From NCBI RefSeq assembly GCF_014648415.1, contig NZ_BMRB01000001.1:2041054-2105053 (forward strand): a stretch of 64,000 nucleotides of DNA. Reading direction: 5' to 3'. Below the pieces are notes generated by a model. It did not search any database. It saw nothing but the letters and a program-made list of their open reading frames with translations, and had not been told where the DNA came from. Positions 1 through 8,452 of this stretch are shown here, piece after piece. The DNA is from Actinokineospora fastidiosa. Lineage in GTDB: Bacteria > Actinomycetota > Actinomycetes > Mycobacteriales > Pseudonocardiaceae. The translations under genes and the position numbers were made by a program. Numbering within the stretch: the first letter of the stretch is position 1; each line of letters begins with the position of its first letter.

Positions 1-2480
1 CGCAGCCACGCCGACAGCGTCATCCGGTCGGTCAGGTCCAGCGCCGCCGTGTCCGCCACCGTCACCCAGTCGTCCACGCCGTCGAAGGACAGCCCGCCGC
101 CGTGGCGGCCCGCCGCCCACGCGGGGCCGGACAGCGTGCCGATGTGCCCGTGGCCGCTGCGGTCGGTCAGCGACCCGCCCGCGCCCTCGTCGAAAGCGTA
201 GGCGGCGACCAGCGAGTCGTCCCCGGAGCCGGTGCGCTCGAAGACGGCGGTGAGGGTCGTGGTCCCCGCGCCGACGATGATGTCGTGCGCCCGCGCGCCG
301 CCGTCCGACCATGACCGGAACGCGTAGGAGCCGCCCGCGAGCGTCTGGTCCTGCGGCACCGACAGGCTCATCCGCGAGCCCACGATCGCGGGCACGGTCA
401 GCGGCGTCGGCCCGCTGGTGTCGCTCAGCGTCGCGGTCAGCCCCGGCGGGTCGGACCGGATCACGACCGTGCCGACCTTCGGGTCCAGCCGCCTGCTCAC
501 CGTGGCCGTGGCCCCGGAGGAGTCGCGGGCGGTCAGCCGTAGCTCCACATAGGACGGATAGTCGTGGTCGGGGCCGTCGAAGGTGCCCGAGGCCACGCCG
601 TCGAAGCCGACGAGGTCGTGCTCGTGGCAGCCGCCGCCGGAGTCGCAGTGGTGCAGGATCGCCCGCCAGGACAGCGCCGACGCGGGCAGCGGCCCGTCCT
701 CGGCGTCGGTGGCGGACCCGGCGAAGGCGATCGTGTCGCCCACGGCCCAGGTGAAGCCCGTGTCCGGCGTGCTGATCACCGGGGTCGGGGCGTGCGAGCC
801 CGCGAGCACGCGGGTGCCCGCGTCGTCGGTGAGCCCGCCCGGGTCACGCGCCTGGACGCTCACGTCGTACGTGCCGGTGGCGGTGTAGGTGCGCGACGCG
901 GTGACGCCGGTCGCGTCGTCGAACGCGCCGTCGCCGTCGAGGTCCCACGCGTAGGTGAGCGGGTCGCCGTTGGGGTCCGACGAGCCCGCCGCGCTGAACG
1001 ACACCGTCAGCGGCACCGCGCCCTGGGCGGGCGTGGCGGTGACCGCGGCGATCGGCGCCTGGTTGCCCGTGCCGTACCGGAACCGCCGCACCTCGCCGAA
1101 GGCGATGTCGACGTAGTACAGGTCGCCGTTGGGGCCCGCGGTCAGGTCGACCGGGAAGACCTCCTGCTGGAACACCTGCCGGGTGGCCGGGTCCGGCACG
1201 CCGCCCGCGCCCGCGCGCATCGTCCAGATGCAGCGGCGGCTGTAGTCGCCGAAGAAGAACGCGCCGTCGTAGGTGTCCGGGTACGCCCCGCCCCGGTAGA
1301 ACGCGGCGGCGGAGATCGAGGAGCCGCTGCCGGTGGAGCAGCCGTCGCCGGTGACGACCGACTGGCCGTGCCGGTAGGCGTAGTGCGGGTTGACGGTCGG
1401 CACCGTGCCCGTGCTGATCCGCTGGCACATCGTCAGCCCGATGTTGTACCCGGACTGCGCGGCCGTGCCCTCCTTGCAGGGCCACCCGAAGTTGTCCACC
1501 GTGCCGTCGGCCGGGTTGGCCAGCCGGTTGACCTCCTCCCAGGTGCTCCAGCCGACGTCGCCCAGCCACAGCTCGCCGGTGCCCGGGCGGAAGTCGAACC
1601 GGAACGGGTTGCGCAGGCCCGCGGCGACCACGCGGCGGGCGTTGGCGTCGGCGCTGCCCGCCATCGGGTTGCCGGGCGCGCCCGCGCCGGTGGCCGGGTC
1701 GACGCGGATGACGGTGCCGTCGAGGCCCATCGGGTCGCCCATGGTCTGCACGTCCTGCGCGCGCAGCGCCCCGCCCTCGGCGCTGGGCACCGTCTGCGTG
1801 CCGCCCACGCCGGTCGGCGGGTCGCCGCACGGGTTGCGCGGGCTGCCGTCCTGGCCGTAGTCGGCGAAGACGTACGAGGCGCCGTCGCCCGCGCTGGCGT
1901 AGAGGTAGCCGTCCGGGCCGAAGGCCAGCTCGCCCACCGAGTGGCTCGGGTACTGCTGGCACCAGTCCTCGACCAGCACCCGCTCGGCGCCCGCCGCGTC
2001 CAGAACGGACAGCCTGCCGGAGATCACGCAGCCGTCCCCGGTCTCCCCGGGCGGGTTGGGGCAGGAGTCGTTGCTCGCGCCGGGCGCGCCCCAGCGCGGC
2101 GCGGTCCCGCCGATCGCGGCGTCGTGGGAGTACAGCACGTACACCGACGGGTCGGCGGGGAAGTCCGGGGCCAGCGCCAGGCCCATGAGGCCGCGGTCGT
2201 GCTGGTTGTAGACGTTGGTCCGCAGGTCGGCGAACACCGACGGGGTCGGGTCGGACAGGCCGTCGAAGACCTTGACCAGGCCCGACTTCTCGGCCACGAA
2301 CACCCGCCCGTCCGCGCCGAACTCCACGGCCATCGGCTGGGTCAGCCCGGAGAGCACGGTCTGCTGGGTGAATCCGGCTGGCAGGGCCGCCGCGGGCGTC
2401 GCGGCGAACGTGACAGCGGCGACGGGTAACAGGCCCGCCACGGTGAGTTGGACGGCAAGAGCCGCAAGGGACCGGCGCAT
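1..2480 (-). CDS. Secreted PQQ-type sugar dehydrogenase with PKD and LamG domains (C-terminus off window)
   Basis: Predicted secreted glucose/sorbosone dehydrogenase-type six-bladed propeller, a family that oxidises sugars with PQQ. The ATG at 2480 follows GGGGAGAAGA and a signal peptide of about 30 residues ending near AAA. The next ~430 residues hold the family hallmarks: GLMGLALAPDF, a SVGELAFGPDGYLY repeat motif and GLRNPFRFDF. A PKD domain follows (SSDPNGDPLTYAWDLDGDG), then an Ig-like stretch, then the beginning of a Laminin-G/ConA-like domain (FDGVDDWV). At least 826 residues are visible; the stop lies left of base 1. The add-on domains suggest polysaccharide or cell-surface binding. 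It lies 91 bases downstream of the reductase gene on the same strand. The propeller call is firm; the substrate is not. Confidence 0.9.
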   Translation of the reverse strand, partial: MRRSLAALAVQLTVAGLLPVAAVTFAATPAAALPAGFTQQTVLSGLTQPMAVEFGADGRVFVAEKSGLVKVFDGLSDPTPSVFADLRTNVYNQHDRGLMGLALAPDFPADPSVYVLYSHDAAIGGTAPRWGAPGASNDSCPNPPGETGDGCVISGRLSVLDAAGAERVLVEDWCQQYPSHSVGELAFGPDGYLYASAGDGASYVFADYGQDGSPRNPCGDPPTGVGGTQTVPSAEGGALRAQDVQTMGDPMGLDGTVIRVDPATGAGAPGNPMAGSADANARRVVAAGLRNPFRFDFRPGTGELWLGDVGWSTWEEVNRLANPADGTVDNFGWPCKEGTAAQSGYNIGLTMCQRISTGTVPTVNPHYAYRHGQSVVTGDGCSTGSGSSISAAAFYRGGAYPDTYDGAFFFGDYSRRCIWTMRAGAGGVPDPATRQVFQQEVFPVDLTAGPNGDLYYVDIAFGEVRRFRYGTGNQAPIAAVTATPAQGAVPLTVSFSAAGSSDPNGDPLTYAWDLDGDGAFDDATGVTASRTYTATGTYDVSVQARDPGGLTDDAGTRVLAGSHAPTPVISTPDTGFTWAVGDTIAFAGSATDAEDGPLPASALSWRAILHHCDSGGGCHEHDLVGFDGVASGTFDGPDHDYPSYVELRLTARDSSGATATVSRRLDPKVGTVVIRSDPPGLTATLSDTSGPTPLTVPAIVGSRMSLSVPQDQTLAGGSYAFRSWSDGGARAHDIIVGAGTTTLTAVFERTGSGDDSLVAAYAFDEGAGGSLTDRSGHGHIGTLSGPAWAAGRHGGGLSFDGVDDWVTVADTAALDLTDRMTLSAWL

Positions 2481-2571
2481 TCTTCTCCCCTCGGCGGCTC
2501 GACACGCCGAGCCGCGACAAGCGGAGACTCGCGCGGGCGCGGGCGCGCGTTACCGTCGTGCGCCGTTCGGC

Positions 2572-3291
2572 CTAGCCTGCCCGGGAATCGAGGCGGTCGA
2601 ACGGATTCGCCGCCAGGGAGGCGAACCGCTCCACGTGACGGCGCGATCGCGGGAAGTCCAGCTCCTTGAGCGCGTCGGTGACCGCGGCCATGAACGGCGC
2701 TGGCCCGCAGGTGAACGCGTCCGCGTCGGCGTGCGGCGCGGCCAGGTCGGCCAACTGCTCGACGGAGGGCAGCCCGCGCTCGCTCTCCAGCCAGTGCGTC
2801 ACCGACAGCCGCGCGTTTCCGGCCGCCAGCGCGGCGAGCGCGTCGGCGAAGATCACCGACTCGGCGTCGCGGTTGGCGTAGACGAGGGTGATCCGCCCGG
2901 TCCCGGCGTGCAGCGCGGACTTGACGATCGACAGGATCGGCGTGATGCCGCTGCCGCCCGCGAACAGCAGCAGGTCGGCGTCGAGCGACTTCGGGGTGAA
3001 CACGCCCATCGGCGGCAGCGCCTCGATGACCGCGCCCGCGCACGCGGTGTCGCACAGCAGGTTCGAGGCGTAGCCGTCCGGGGCGCGCTTCACCGTCACC
3101 TGGGGGCGCTCGCCGAGCAGCGGCGAACTCGACAGCGAGTAGCAGCGCGCCACCGATCCGGTGAGCTCGCTGGGCACGCGTAGAGTCAGGTACTGGCCCG
3201 GCAGGTAGTCGAGTTCGGCGTCGAAGACGATGGAGCTCGCCTGCGCGGTCTCGGTCACCACCTCGGCCACCGGCAGTCGCAGCGCGGACAT
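2572..3291 (-). CDS. FAD/NAD(P)H ferredoxin-reductase-type oxidoreductase lacking the usual C-terminal 2Fe-2S domain
   Basis: A 239-residue flavin reductase. The N-terminal FAD-binding barrel has the RCYSLSSSP motif that binds FAD. The NAD-binding half has GGSGITPILS, VYANRD and the terminal CGPAPFM motif. Its closest recognisable layout is the Ksh/Hmp/phenylacetate-hydroxylase reductase family, in which ERF-SLA-NPF is followed by a plant-type ferredoxin domain of about 90 residues. Here the protein stops nine residues after ERFASLAANPF, so that domain is absent. I chose the ATG at 3291, with GGGGGG 8-9 bases upstream; an upstream in-frame TTG at 3318 is possible. It may pair with a separate ferredoxin or reduce flavin or haem partners directly. 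Confidence 0.85.
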   Translation of the reverse strand: MSALRLPVAEVVTETAQASSIVFDAELDYLPGQYLTLRVPSELTGSVARCYSLSSSPLLGERPQVTVKRAPDGYASNLLCDTACAGAVIEALPPMGVFTPKSLDADLLLFAGGSGITPILSIVKSALHAGTGRITLVYANRDAESVIFADALAALAAGNARLSVTHWLESERGLPSVEQLADLAAPHADADAFTCGPAPFMAAVTDALKELDFPRSRRHVERFASLAANPFDRLDSRAG

Positions 3292-3395
3292 CTCGGCACA
3301 CCCCCCGTGATCGGACAACCCCCAGTGTGCCGTGCGCGTCCAGCCTTCACGTCCGTGCCAGTGCCCTCGTTAGTCGTTGGCACGCGCGTTCGATA

Positions 3396-4928
3396 ATGTC
3401 GGGAGGGCCAGGTCGGGCCCTGGGGAACCGCTATCACGAGAGGTGCCTGGTCATCGAAACGGGTCAGCTGGTCGCCGGCAGATACCGCCTGTTGGAGACC
3501 ATAGGCAGCGGCGCCATGGGCGTGGTCTGGCGCGCCCGCGACGAGCGGCTGGAGCGCGTGATCGCGATCAAGCAGCTGATCATCCGCCCCGGCCTCACCC
3601 CGGCCAAGACCGAGGAGGCGCGCAGGCGTGCCATGCGCGAGGCGCGCATCGCCGCGCGCCTGCACCACCGCAACGCCGTCGCCCTGCTCGACGTCGCCGA
3701 GCACGACGGCGACCCGTGCCTGGTGATGGAGTTCGTCAACGCCCGCAGCCTGTCCGCGGTGATCGCCGAGCGCGGCACGCTGCCGCCCGAGCAGGTCGCC
3801 GCGATCGGCTCGCAGGTCGCCGCCGCCCTCGCCGCCGCGCACGCGGCCGGGATCGTCCACCGCGACGTCAAGCCGGGCAACATCCTGCTCGACGACCAGG
3901 GCACGGTGAAGATCACCGACTTCGGCATCTCCAAGGCCACCGGCGACCACACGATCACCACCGACACCGGCGTCCTGGCGGGCACCCCCGCCTATCTCGC
4001 CCCCGAACTCGCCCGCGGCCAGCAGCCCACGACGGCGTCGGACGTCTTCTCCCTCGGCTCGACGCTGTACCACGCCCTGGAGGGCACCCCGCCGTTCGGC
4101 CTCAACCCGAACCCGCTGGCGCTGTTACACGCGGTGGCCAACGGTGACGTGAAACCCCCGCGCAACGGCGGGCAGCTCACCTCGGCCCTGATGACCCTGC
4201 TGCGCACGGACCCGGCAGAACGCCCGACGATGGACGAGGCCGCGACCACCCTCGCCGCCCCGACCGCCCCCATGGCGGTCCCGTCGCCGACCCTCCTGGA
4301 GCGCACGGTCCCGGCCCGCCGCCCCGCGCCCCCGGTCCAACAGCGCCCCGCGTCGCCGGTCCGCCAGCCCACCCCACCCGCCCCGGCCCCCACCCCGGCC
4401 GCGCCGCCCCCGCCCCGCCGCGGCGTCCTCATCGGCGCCGCCGCGGCAGTCGCCGTCCTAGCCGCCTCGGTCGTCCTGGTCCTCACCACCCAGGGCGACA
4501 AGACCACAGCCAACCCGAACACGGAAACCCGCACGGTCACGGTCAGCAACCCACCGACCGAGACGTCGACGACCCCGCCCTCCACCCCGAACGCAGGCGC
4601 GGCGCGCGTGACCAACTTCTCCGCCGCGGGCGAGGCGGTGATCGCCTTCTACCTCAGCAGCACTCCGGCCGCCCAGCGCTGGGCGCTGCTGACACCGAAC
4701 GCCCAGGCGTACTTCGGCAGCAAGGCGGAGTTCGACACGTACTGGGCGCAGTACGACTATGTCGCATCCGAGGACGCCAACCAGGTCACCGTCAACGACG
4801 ACGGCTCGGCGAACGTCCCCGTCACCGTCATCCTGACCAAGGACGACCAGGAGTCGTCCGACCGGTTCACGGTCCGGGTCGTCAACGTAGCGGGCAAGCA
4901 CATGATCGATTCGGACCCGCGCGTCTGA
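3396..4928 (+). CDS. Membrane-anchored Ser/Thr protein kinase (PASTA-less PknB-type)
   Basis: A Hanks-type kinase. The Gly loop is GSGAMGVVW, the ATP lysine sits in IAIKQL, the catalytic loop is HRDVKPGNILL, the metal site is DFGISK and the APE-equivalent is AYLAPE. A Pro-rich juxtamembrane segment of ~70 residues leads to a single membrane helix (GVLIGAAAAVAVLAASVVLV), then a Thr/Pro-rich stalk and an extracellular domain of ~110 residues that resembles no PASTA or NHL repeat I recognise; this is presumably the sensor. The start is uncertain: I use the ATG at 3396. The kinase fold proper begins about 20 residues later, and an upstream ATG at 3327 is also open. A terminator follows at 5010-5045. 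Confidence 0.9.
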   Translation: MSGGPGRALGNRYHERCLVIETGQLVAGRYRLLETIGSGAMGVVWRARDERLERVIAIKQLIIRPGLTPAKTEEARRRAMREARIAARLHHRNAVALLDVAEHDGDPCLVMEFVNARSLSAVIAERGTLPPEQVAAIGSQVAAALAAAHAAGIVHRDVKPGNILLDDQGTVKITDFGISKATGDHTITTDTGVLAGTPAYLAPELARGQQPTTASDVFSLGSTLYHALEGTPPFGLNPNPLALLHAVANGDVKPPRNGGQLTSALMTLLRTDPAERPTMDEAATTLAAPTAPMAVPSPTLLERTVPARRPAPPVQQRPASPVRQPTPPAPAPTPAAPPPPRRGVLIGAAAAVAVLAASVVLVLTTQGDKTTANPNTETRTVTVSNPPTETSTTPPSTPNAGAARVTNFSAAGEAVIAFYLSSTPAAQRWALLTPNAQAYFGSKAEFDTYWAQYDYVASEDANQVTVNDDGSANVPVTVILTKDDQESSDRFTVRVVNVAGKHMIDSDPRV

Positions 4929-5009
4929 ACGGCGCCCCCCGCGCACGAATCTGCCCCGCCGAGGATTGCCCGGCGTCTGAACAGCGCGGGAAGCCGCAGA
5001 GAAGCAACA

Positions 5010-5045
5010 CCGGCAGGCCGGAAGGTATCCCGACCGGCCTGCCGG
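5010..5045. terminator. Bidirectional terminator between converging genes
   Basis: CCGGCAGGCCGG (5010-5021) is a perfect 12-bp inverted match to 5034-5045, with a 12-nt loop. It lies between the kinase gene (+) and the small secreted-protein gene (-), where a shared factor-independent stop would be expected. There is no U-tract, as is common in actinomycetes. Confidence 0.75.
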
Positions 5046-5088
5046 AATCGTGCATGACTGCGCACCCACGATCGGCGGGTCAGGAATC

Positions 5089-5499
5089 CTACTTCCCGCC
5101 AGCGGCCGTCACAGGTCCCTCGACCGTAAGCCAGCACCAACTGACATAGCCGTTCACCCTGGTCCGCCGGTTGGCGCCGTACGACCATTGGTCGAAATAG
5201 GTCCCGGTACGCGTGCAGAGGTGGCGCTCACCGGTGATCTGGAACACCTGCGTCCAGCAGTCCCCGTCGTTGCCCCTGCCTATGACCTGGGAATTCGTGA
5301 CACTTCTCGCGGACCGAATCGCGATGTTGGTGCCACCGAAGTCCAGTCCGGGATAGCACGGATTGGCTGCGGCTGATGACGATCCAGCACTTCCCTGTGT
5401 CGGTGACGCCGACATCGCGGGCGCGGCCGTGACAATGAGCGCGACGGTCGTCGCCGTTACCCCCAGCGATCTTTGGAGCATCGATCGAAAACTGGTCAT
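5089..5499 (-). CDS. Small secreted protein of unknown function
   Basis: A 136-residue protein with a clear Sec signal peptide (basic start, then a hydrophobic run LGVTATTVALIVTAAPAMSA, cleaved near residue 31) and a Ser/Ala linker. The mature domain has ~85 residues and four cysteines (CYPGLDF, DCWTQVF, HLCTRTG, SWCWLT), which could form two disulfides outside the cell. The ATG at 5499 is preceded by CAGGGGGAA. Codon use is visibly less GC-biased than in its neighbours (for example TTTCGATCG near the start), hinting at more recent acquisition. I recognise no family; a secreted inhibitor or small effector is possible, but nothing in the sequence proves it. Confidence 0.75.
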   Translation of the reverse strand: MTSFRSMLQRSLGVTATTVALIVTAAPAMSASPTQGSAGSSSAAANPCYPGLDFGGTNIAIRSARSVTNSQVIGRGNDGDCWTQVFQITGERHLCTRTGTYFDQWSYGANRRTRVNGYVSWCWLTVEGPVTAAGGK

Positions 5500-5725
5500 T
5501 TCCCCCTGCTTTCAGCGAGTTCATGATCATCTTCGCGTTTCTTGCCTATGGTGTGCACCGCCGTTCGAGGGAAGAGAAGGCGGCCGGGCTTGAACCACGG
5601 GAAGACCCCGGCCCTGGGCGCGGGGGCGATCCCGCGGTGTCCTGCGATGTCCCCGGCACTCGATCGACTCGACCCGCGCGTCTGATCGATTGCGTTCGGC
5701 GGGCTGCGGTGAGAGCGTGGACGCC

Positions 5726-7093
5726 ATGCCGTTGATGCCTGTGACCGACTCGATGTTCCTGCTGGGCGAGTCGCGGGAGCATCCGTTGCATGTGGGTGGG
5801 TTGCAGTTGTTCGAGCTGCCGCCCGGGGCCGAGCCGTCGTACGTCAACGACGTGCACAAGTCGTTGATCGAGGTCGGGGACCTGCATCCGCTGTTCCGGC
5901 GTCGGCCGCGCGGGCCGGTGAACTCGGTCGGGCAGATGGTGTGGACCAATGACGACCTGCTGGACCTGGAGTACCACGTCCGGCTGTCCGGGCTGCCGTC
6001 GCCGGGGCGGGTGCGGGAGCTGTTGGAGCTGGTGTCGCGGCTGCACGGCTCGCTGCTGGACCGGCACCGGCCGCTGTGGGAGTCGCACCTGATCGAGGGG
6101 GTGGAGGGCGGGCGCTTCGCCGTCTACACCAAGGTCCACCACGCGCTGCTCGACGGCGTCTCCGCGCTGCGCCTGATGCGCGACGCGCTCTCGACGGACC
6201 CGGACGAGCGCGGCATGCGCCCGCCGTGGGCCGCGGCCCCGCGCACCGACGCCACCGGCCGCCGCGCCGAGCCGGACCCGCTGGCCGGGCTGGCCAACGC
6301 CGCGCGGATCGTGCGGGACGTCGTCGGGCTGGGCCCGGCCGTCGTGCGCTACCTCAACCAGGCCTTCGCCGAGCAGGCCGCCACGCTGCCGTTCGAGGCG
6401 CCGCGCTCGATGCTCAACGGGCCGATCACCGGCGCGCGCCGCTTCGCCGCGCAGGGCTGGCCGCTGGAGCGCGTGCGCGCGGTCGGCGAGGCCGCCGACG
6501 CCACGGTCAACGACGTCATGCTCGCCATGTGCGCGGGCGCGCTGCGCGAGTACCTCGGCGAGCAGGGCGCGCTGCCGGACCGGCCGCTGGTCGCCGCCGT
6601 GCCGATCTCCCTGCGCGCCGACGAGACCGCCGACGGCGGCAACGCGATCGGCCTGATCCTGTGCACCCTGGCCACCGACCTCGCCGACGCGGGGGAGCGG
6701 CTGGTCGCCATCTCGGACTCCATGCAACGCGGCAAGGACTTCTACCGCGGCATGAGCCAGCTGCAGATCACCGCGCTCAGCGCGATCCCGTTCGCCCCGC
6801 TGGCCATCGCGCTGCTGCCGGGCGCGCTGCGGCTGACCCCGCCGTCGTTCAACCTGCTGATCTCGAACGTGCCCGGCCCCAAGCAGCCGCTGTACTGGAA
6901 CGGCGCGAAGCTCGTCGGCGTATACCCGCTGTCGATCCCCTACGAGGGACAGGCGCTGAACATCACCGTCACCAGCTACGCGGGCAGTCTGGAATTCGGC
7001 CTCACCGGCTGCAGGCGCAGCGTCCCCCACCTGCAGCGGCTGCTGGGCCACCTCGACACGGCGCTGACCGACCTGGAGAAGGCGGTCCTGTAG
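5726..7093 (+). CDS. Wax ester synthase/diacylglycerol acyltransferase (WS/DGAT)
   Basis: A 455-residue WS/DGAT family enzyme, which transfers an acyl group from acyl-CoA to diacylglycerol or a fatty alcohol to make storage lipid at the membrane. The catalytic HHxxxDG motif is HHALLDG at residues 138-144 (its second His is the predicted base). The C-terminal PLF and NVPGP motifs (SNVPGPKQPLYWNG) of the DUF1298 half are intact and the length is normal for the family. The ATG at 5726 fits the conserved N-terminus (PLMPVTDSMFLL); an upstream ATG at 5690 would add a non-conserved 12 residues. It is monocistronic, with a hairpin terminator at 7107-7138. Substrate preference cannot be told from sequence. 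Confidence 0.95.
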   Translation: MPLMPVTDSMFLLGESREHPLHVGGLQLFELPPGAEPSYVNDVHKSLIEVGDLHPLFRRRPRGPVNSVGQMVWTNDDLLDLEYHVRLSGLPSPGRVRELLELVSRLHGSLLDRHRPLWESHLIEGVEGGRFAVYTKVHHALLDGVSALRLMRDALSTDPDERGMRPPWAAAPRTDATGRRAEPDPLAGLANAARIVRDVVGLGPAVVRYLNQAFAEQAATLPFEAPRSMLNGPITGARRFAAQGWPLERVRAVGEAADATVNDVMLAMCAGALREYLGEQGALPDRPLVAAVPISLRADETADGGNAIGLILCTLATDLADAGERLVAISDSMQRGKDFYRGMSQLQITALSAIPFAPLAIALLPGALRLTPPSFNLLISNVPGPKQPLYWNGAKLVGVYPLSIPYEGQALNITVTSYAGSLEFGLTGCRRSVPHLQRLLGHLDTALTDLEKAVL

Positions 7094-7106
7094 ACGATCG
7101 CGTCAC

Positions 7107-7138
7107 GGCGGGCGCGGCTCGACCGAGCCCCGCCCGCC
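7107..7138. terminator. Bidirectional terminator hairpin
   Basis: GGCGGGC-GC-GGCTC (7107-7120) pairs with GAGCC-CC-GCCCGCC (7125-7138) across a 4-nt loop, with one internal mismatch. It lies between the convergent WS/DGAT (+) and DUF5302 (-) genes. Confidence 0.65.
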
Positions 7139-7144
7139 CGACGG

Positions 7145-7345
7145 TCAGCCGCTCTTGCGGCGGAACTGGCGCTTGCCCCCGACCTTGCCGTGCGCGTCGT
7201 GGACCTTGGAGCCGGTGTTGAGGTGCTTCTCGCCCTCGCTCGCCTTCGCGTTCTTGCGGGCCAGGGCCGCCTTGAACTGCTCACGCACGTCGGCGGGCTG
7301 GGCGTCGACCTCGGTTTCGGCGGTGGGTTCCGGTGTGTCGGCCAT
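7145..7345 (-). CDS. DUF5302 family small protein
   Basis: A 66-residue, strongly basic C-terminus protein that matches the actinobacterial DUF5302 pattern: an acidic N-terminus (MADTPEP), then REQFKAALARKNAK and a C-terminal run ending KVGGKRQFRRKSG. Function is unknown in the family; size and charge suggest nucleic-acid or ribosome contact, but that is inference. It starts at an ATG preceded by GGGAGGTCCCC. It is transcribed toward the WS/DGAT gene and ends at the shared hairpin. The next gene on the same strand lies 67 bases upstream, so co-transcription with the SRPBCC gene is possible. Confidence 0.85.
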   Translation of the reverse strand: MADTPEPTAETEVDAQPADVREQFKAALARKNAKASEGEKHLNTGSKVHDAHGKVGGKRQFRRKSG

Positions 7346-7412
7346 AGGGGACCTCCCGAGAGTCGCGGCTGTCGCCCCAGCCTGGCACGGACGGCGGAAT
7401 CGGTCGACTCGT

Positions 7413-7832
7413 TTAGCCCTGTTCCGCGCGTGACTTGAGTCCCTCGCACTCCATGGCGAGGTACCGGTCGGTCAGGCCCGCGGTCAGCCTGCCGACGAGC
7501 GTGCCCAGCCAGCCCTCCTGCCGCAGCCGCAGCGACACCCTGGTGCCGTCGCCGTGCGGCTCCACGACGTGCTCGGCGGTCGTGCGGACGCCGGGACCGG
7601 TCGCCACCCAGGTCCAGGACCGGCCCTCGGTGAGCTCGGTCAGGGTCCACACCGTGGTCGGGAGTTTCGGCTGCTTGATGCGCACGCGCTTGCCGACGGC
7701 GAGCGGCGGCGGGTCGAGCGGGGTCGCCGAGGTCACCGAATTGGTCCAGTCCGGCCACTGCGCCACCCGGGTGAAGACGGACCAGACGTGGGCCGGATCG
7801 GCATCGATCAGGACGTCAGCGGTGAACTCCAT
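7413..7832 (-). CDS. SRPBCC (START/PYR-like) family protein
   Basis: A 139-residue polyketide-cyclase-2/SRPBCC fold protein. It opens with the family's MEFTADVLIDADPAHVWSVF start, in which a beta strand is followed by the helix that clamps the ligand cavity, and continues with VTSATPLDPPPLAVGKRV and a long C-terminal amphipathic helix (WLGTLVGRLTAGLTDRYLAM). Such proteins bind hydrophobic ligands; the sequence does not show which. The ATG at 7832 is clear. The neighbour upstream is divergent, with 73 bases between the two starts that contain the hairpin element described at 7867-7899. Confidence 0.88.
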   Translation of the reverse strand: MEFTADVLIDADPAHVWSVFTRVAQWPDWTNSVTSATPLDPPPLAVGKRVRIKQPKLPTTVWTLTELTEGRSWTWVATGPGVRTTAEHVVEPHGDGTRVSLRLRQEGWLGTLVGRLTAGLTDRYLAMECEGLKSRAEQG

Positions 7833-7866
7833 GGCTCACAGCATAGGGACCGCGATGATCGTCTCC

Positions 7867-7899
7867 GGAGGACAACCACTATCCTCCCTGCGCGGAGGA
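7867..7899 (+). promoter_or_regulatory. Mutually exclusive hairpin arms, one sequestering the ribosome-binding site
   Basis: GGAGGA occurs at 7867-7872 and again at 7894-7899, with its exact complement TCCTCC at 7882-7887 between them. The downstream GGAGGA is the Shine-Dalgarno of the GTG at 7906 (6-nt spacing). TCCTCC can pair with either copy, so pairing with the upstream copy would free the SD and pairing with the downstream one would hide it. Both copies lie inside the 8-mer CGGAGGAC. A DNA operator is the alternative reading. Confidence 0.45.
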
Positions 7900-7905
7900 C
7901 TTACG

Positions 7906-8406
7906 GTGAACCTGCTCGACCACATCGCATCCGTGGCGGCGCTGGCGGGGCGCCCCTGGCACGATCACGCCGCGTTGGCGGCCGACGAGCACCTGCGCTT
8001 CGAGTGGTACCGCGACGCGGTGCCGCGGGACGAGACCGCCTTCCTCCGGCTGGTCCTGGCCGATCCCGACCAGGAGATGGCGATCGCCGCGGTGGTCGCC
8101 CGCATCGATGAGCGCGCCCGGTCCAGCGTGGACTTCCACGCCTGGGCCGACCGGATCGCGCCCGCCTGCGCGCACGTCGACTTCATCCGCCGCAGGCTCG
8201 CCGAGTGGCGGCTGCTGCTCGACGCGTTCGCGGGCAGACCCGTCGACTCCGCCGCCGTGCTCGCCGCGTCCGACTGGGCCCAGCGCAAACTGGCCGCCGT
8301 GGTCGACGGCGACCTGCTGGTGCTGCTGGCCGAGCACGGCAGGACCCGCCGCGTGCGGGCGCTGACCAGGGTCCCCCGACCGGCTCGCCCCCGAACGGCC
8401 CACTAG
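7906..8406 (+). CDS. Hypothetical protein, 166 residues
   Basis: This is a real gene, judged from codon bias, a perfect GGAGGA six bases before the GTG at 7906, and an absence of competing ORFs. The protein is soluble, mostly helical, and rich in Ala, Arg, Asp and Leu. It begins VNLLDHIASVAALAGRPWHD, then has acidic and basic helices (RIDERARSSVDFHAW) and ends in a basic Pro/Arg tail. I see no signal peptide, membrane helix or known motif and cannot assign a family. Its translation may be controlled by the hairpin at 7867-7899. It is divergent from the SRPBCC gene. Confidence 0.7.
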   Translation: MNLLDHIASVAALAGRPWHDHAALAADEHLRFEWYRDAVPRDETAFLRLVLADPDQEMAIAAVVARIDERARSSVDFHAWADRIAPACAHVDFIRRRLAEWRLLLDAFAGRPVDSAAVLAASDWAQRKLAAVVDGDLLVLLAEHGRTRRVRALTRVPRPARPRTAH

Positions 8407-8452
8407 TCCTTGACGGTGTTACGGGCGACCAGGCCGCCGCGATGTGCAGCGC

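Noticed and set aside
564..2429. 621-residue plus-strand ORF opposite the sugar dehydrogenase gene
   Set aside because: Val/Ala/Arg/Gly-only composition, a shadow of the true minus-strand gene in very GC-rich DNA.
7435..7905. Long N-terminal extension of the hypothetical gene at 7906
   Set aside because: Lies antisense to the SRPBCC gene and the GTG at 7906 has a perfect ribosome site.
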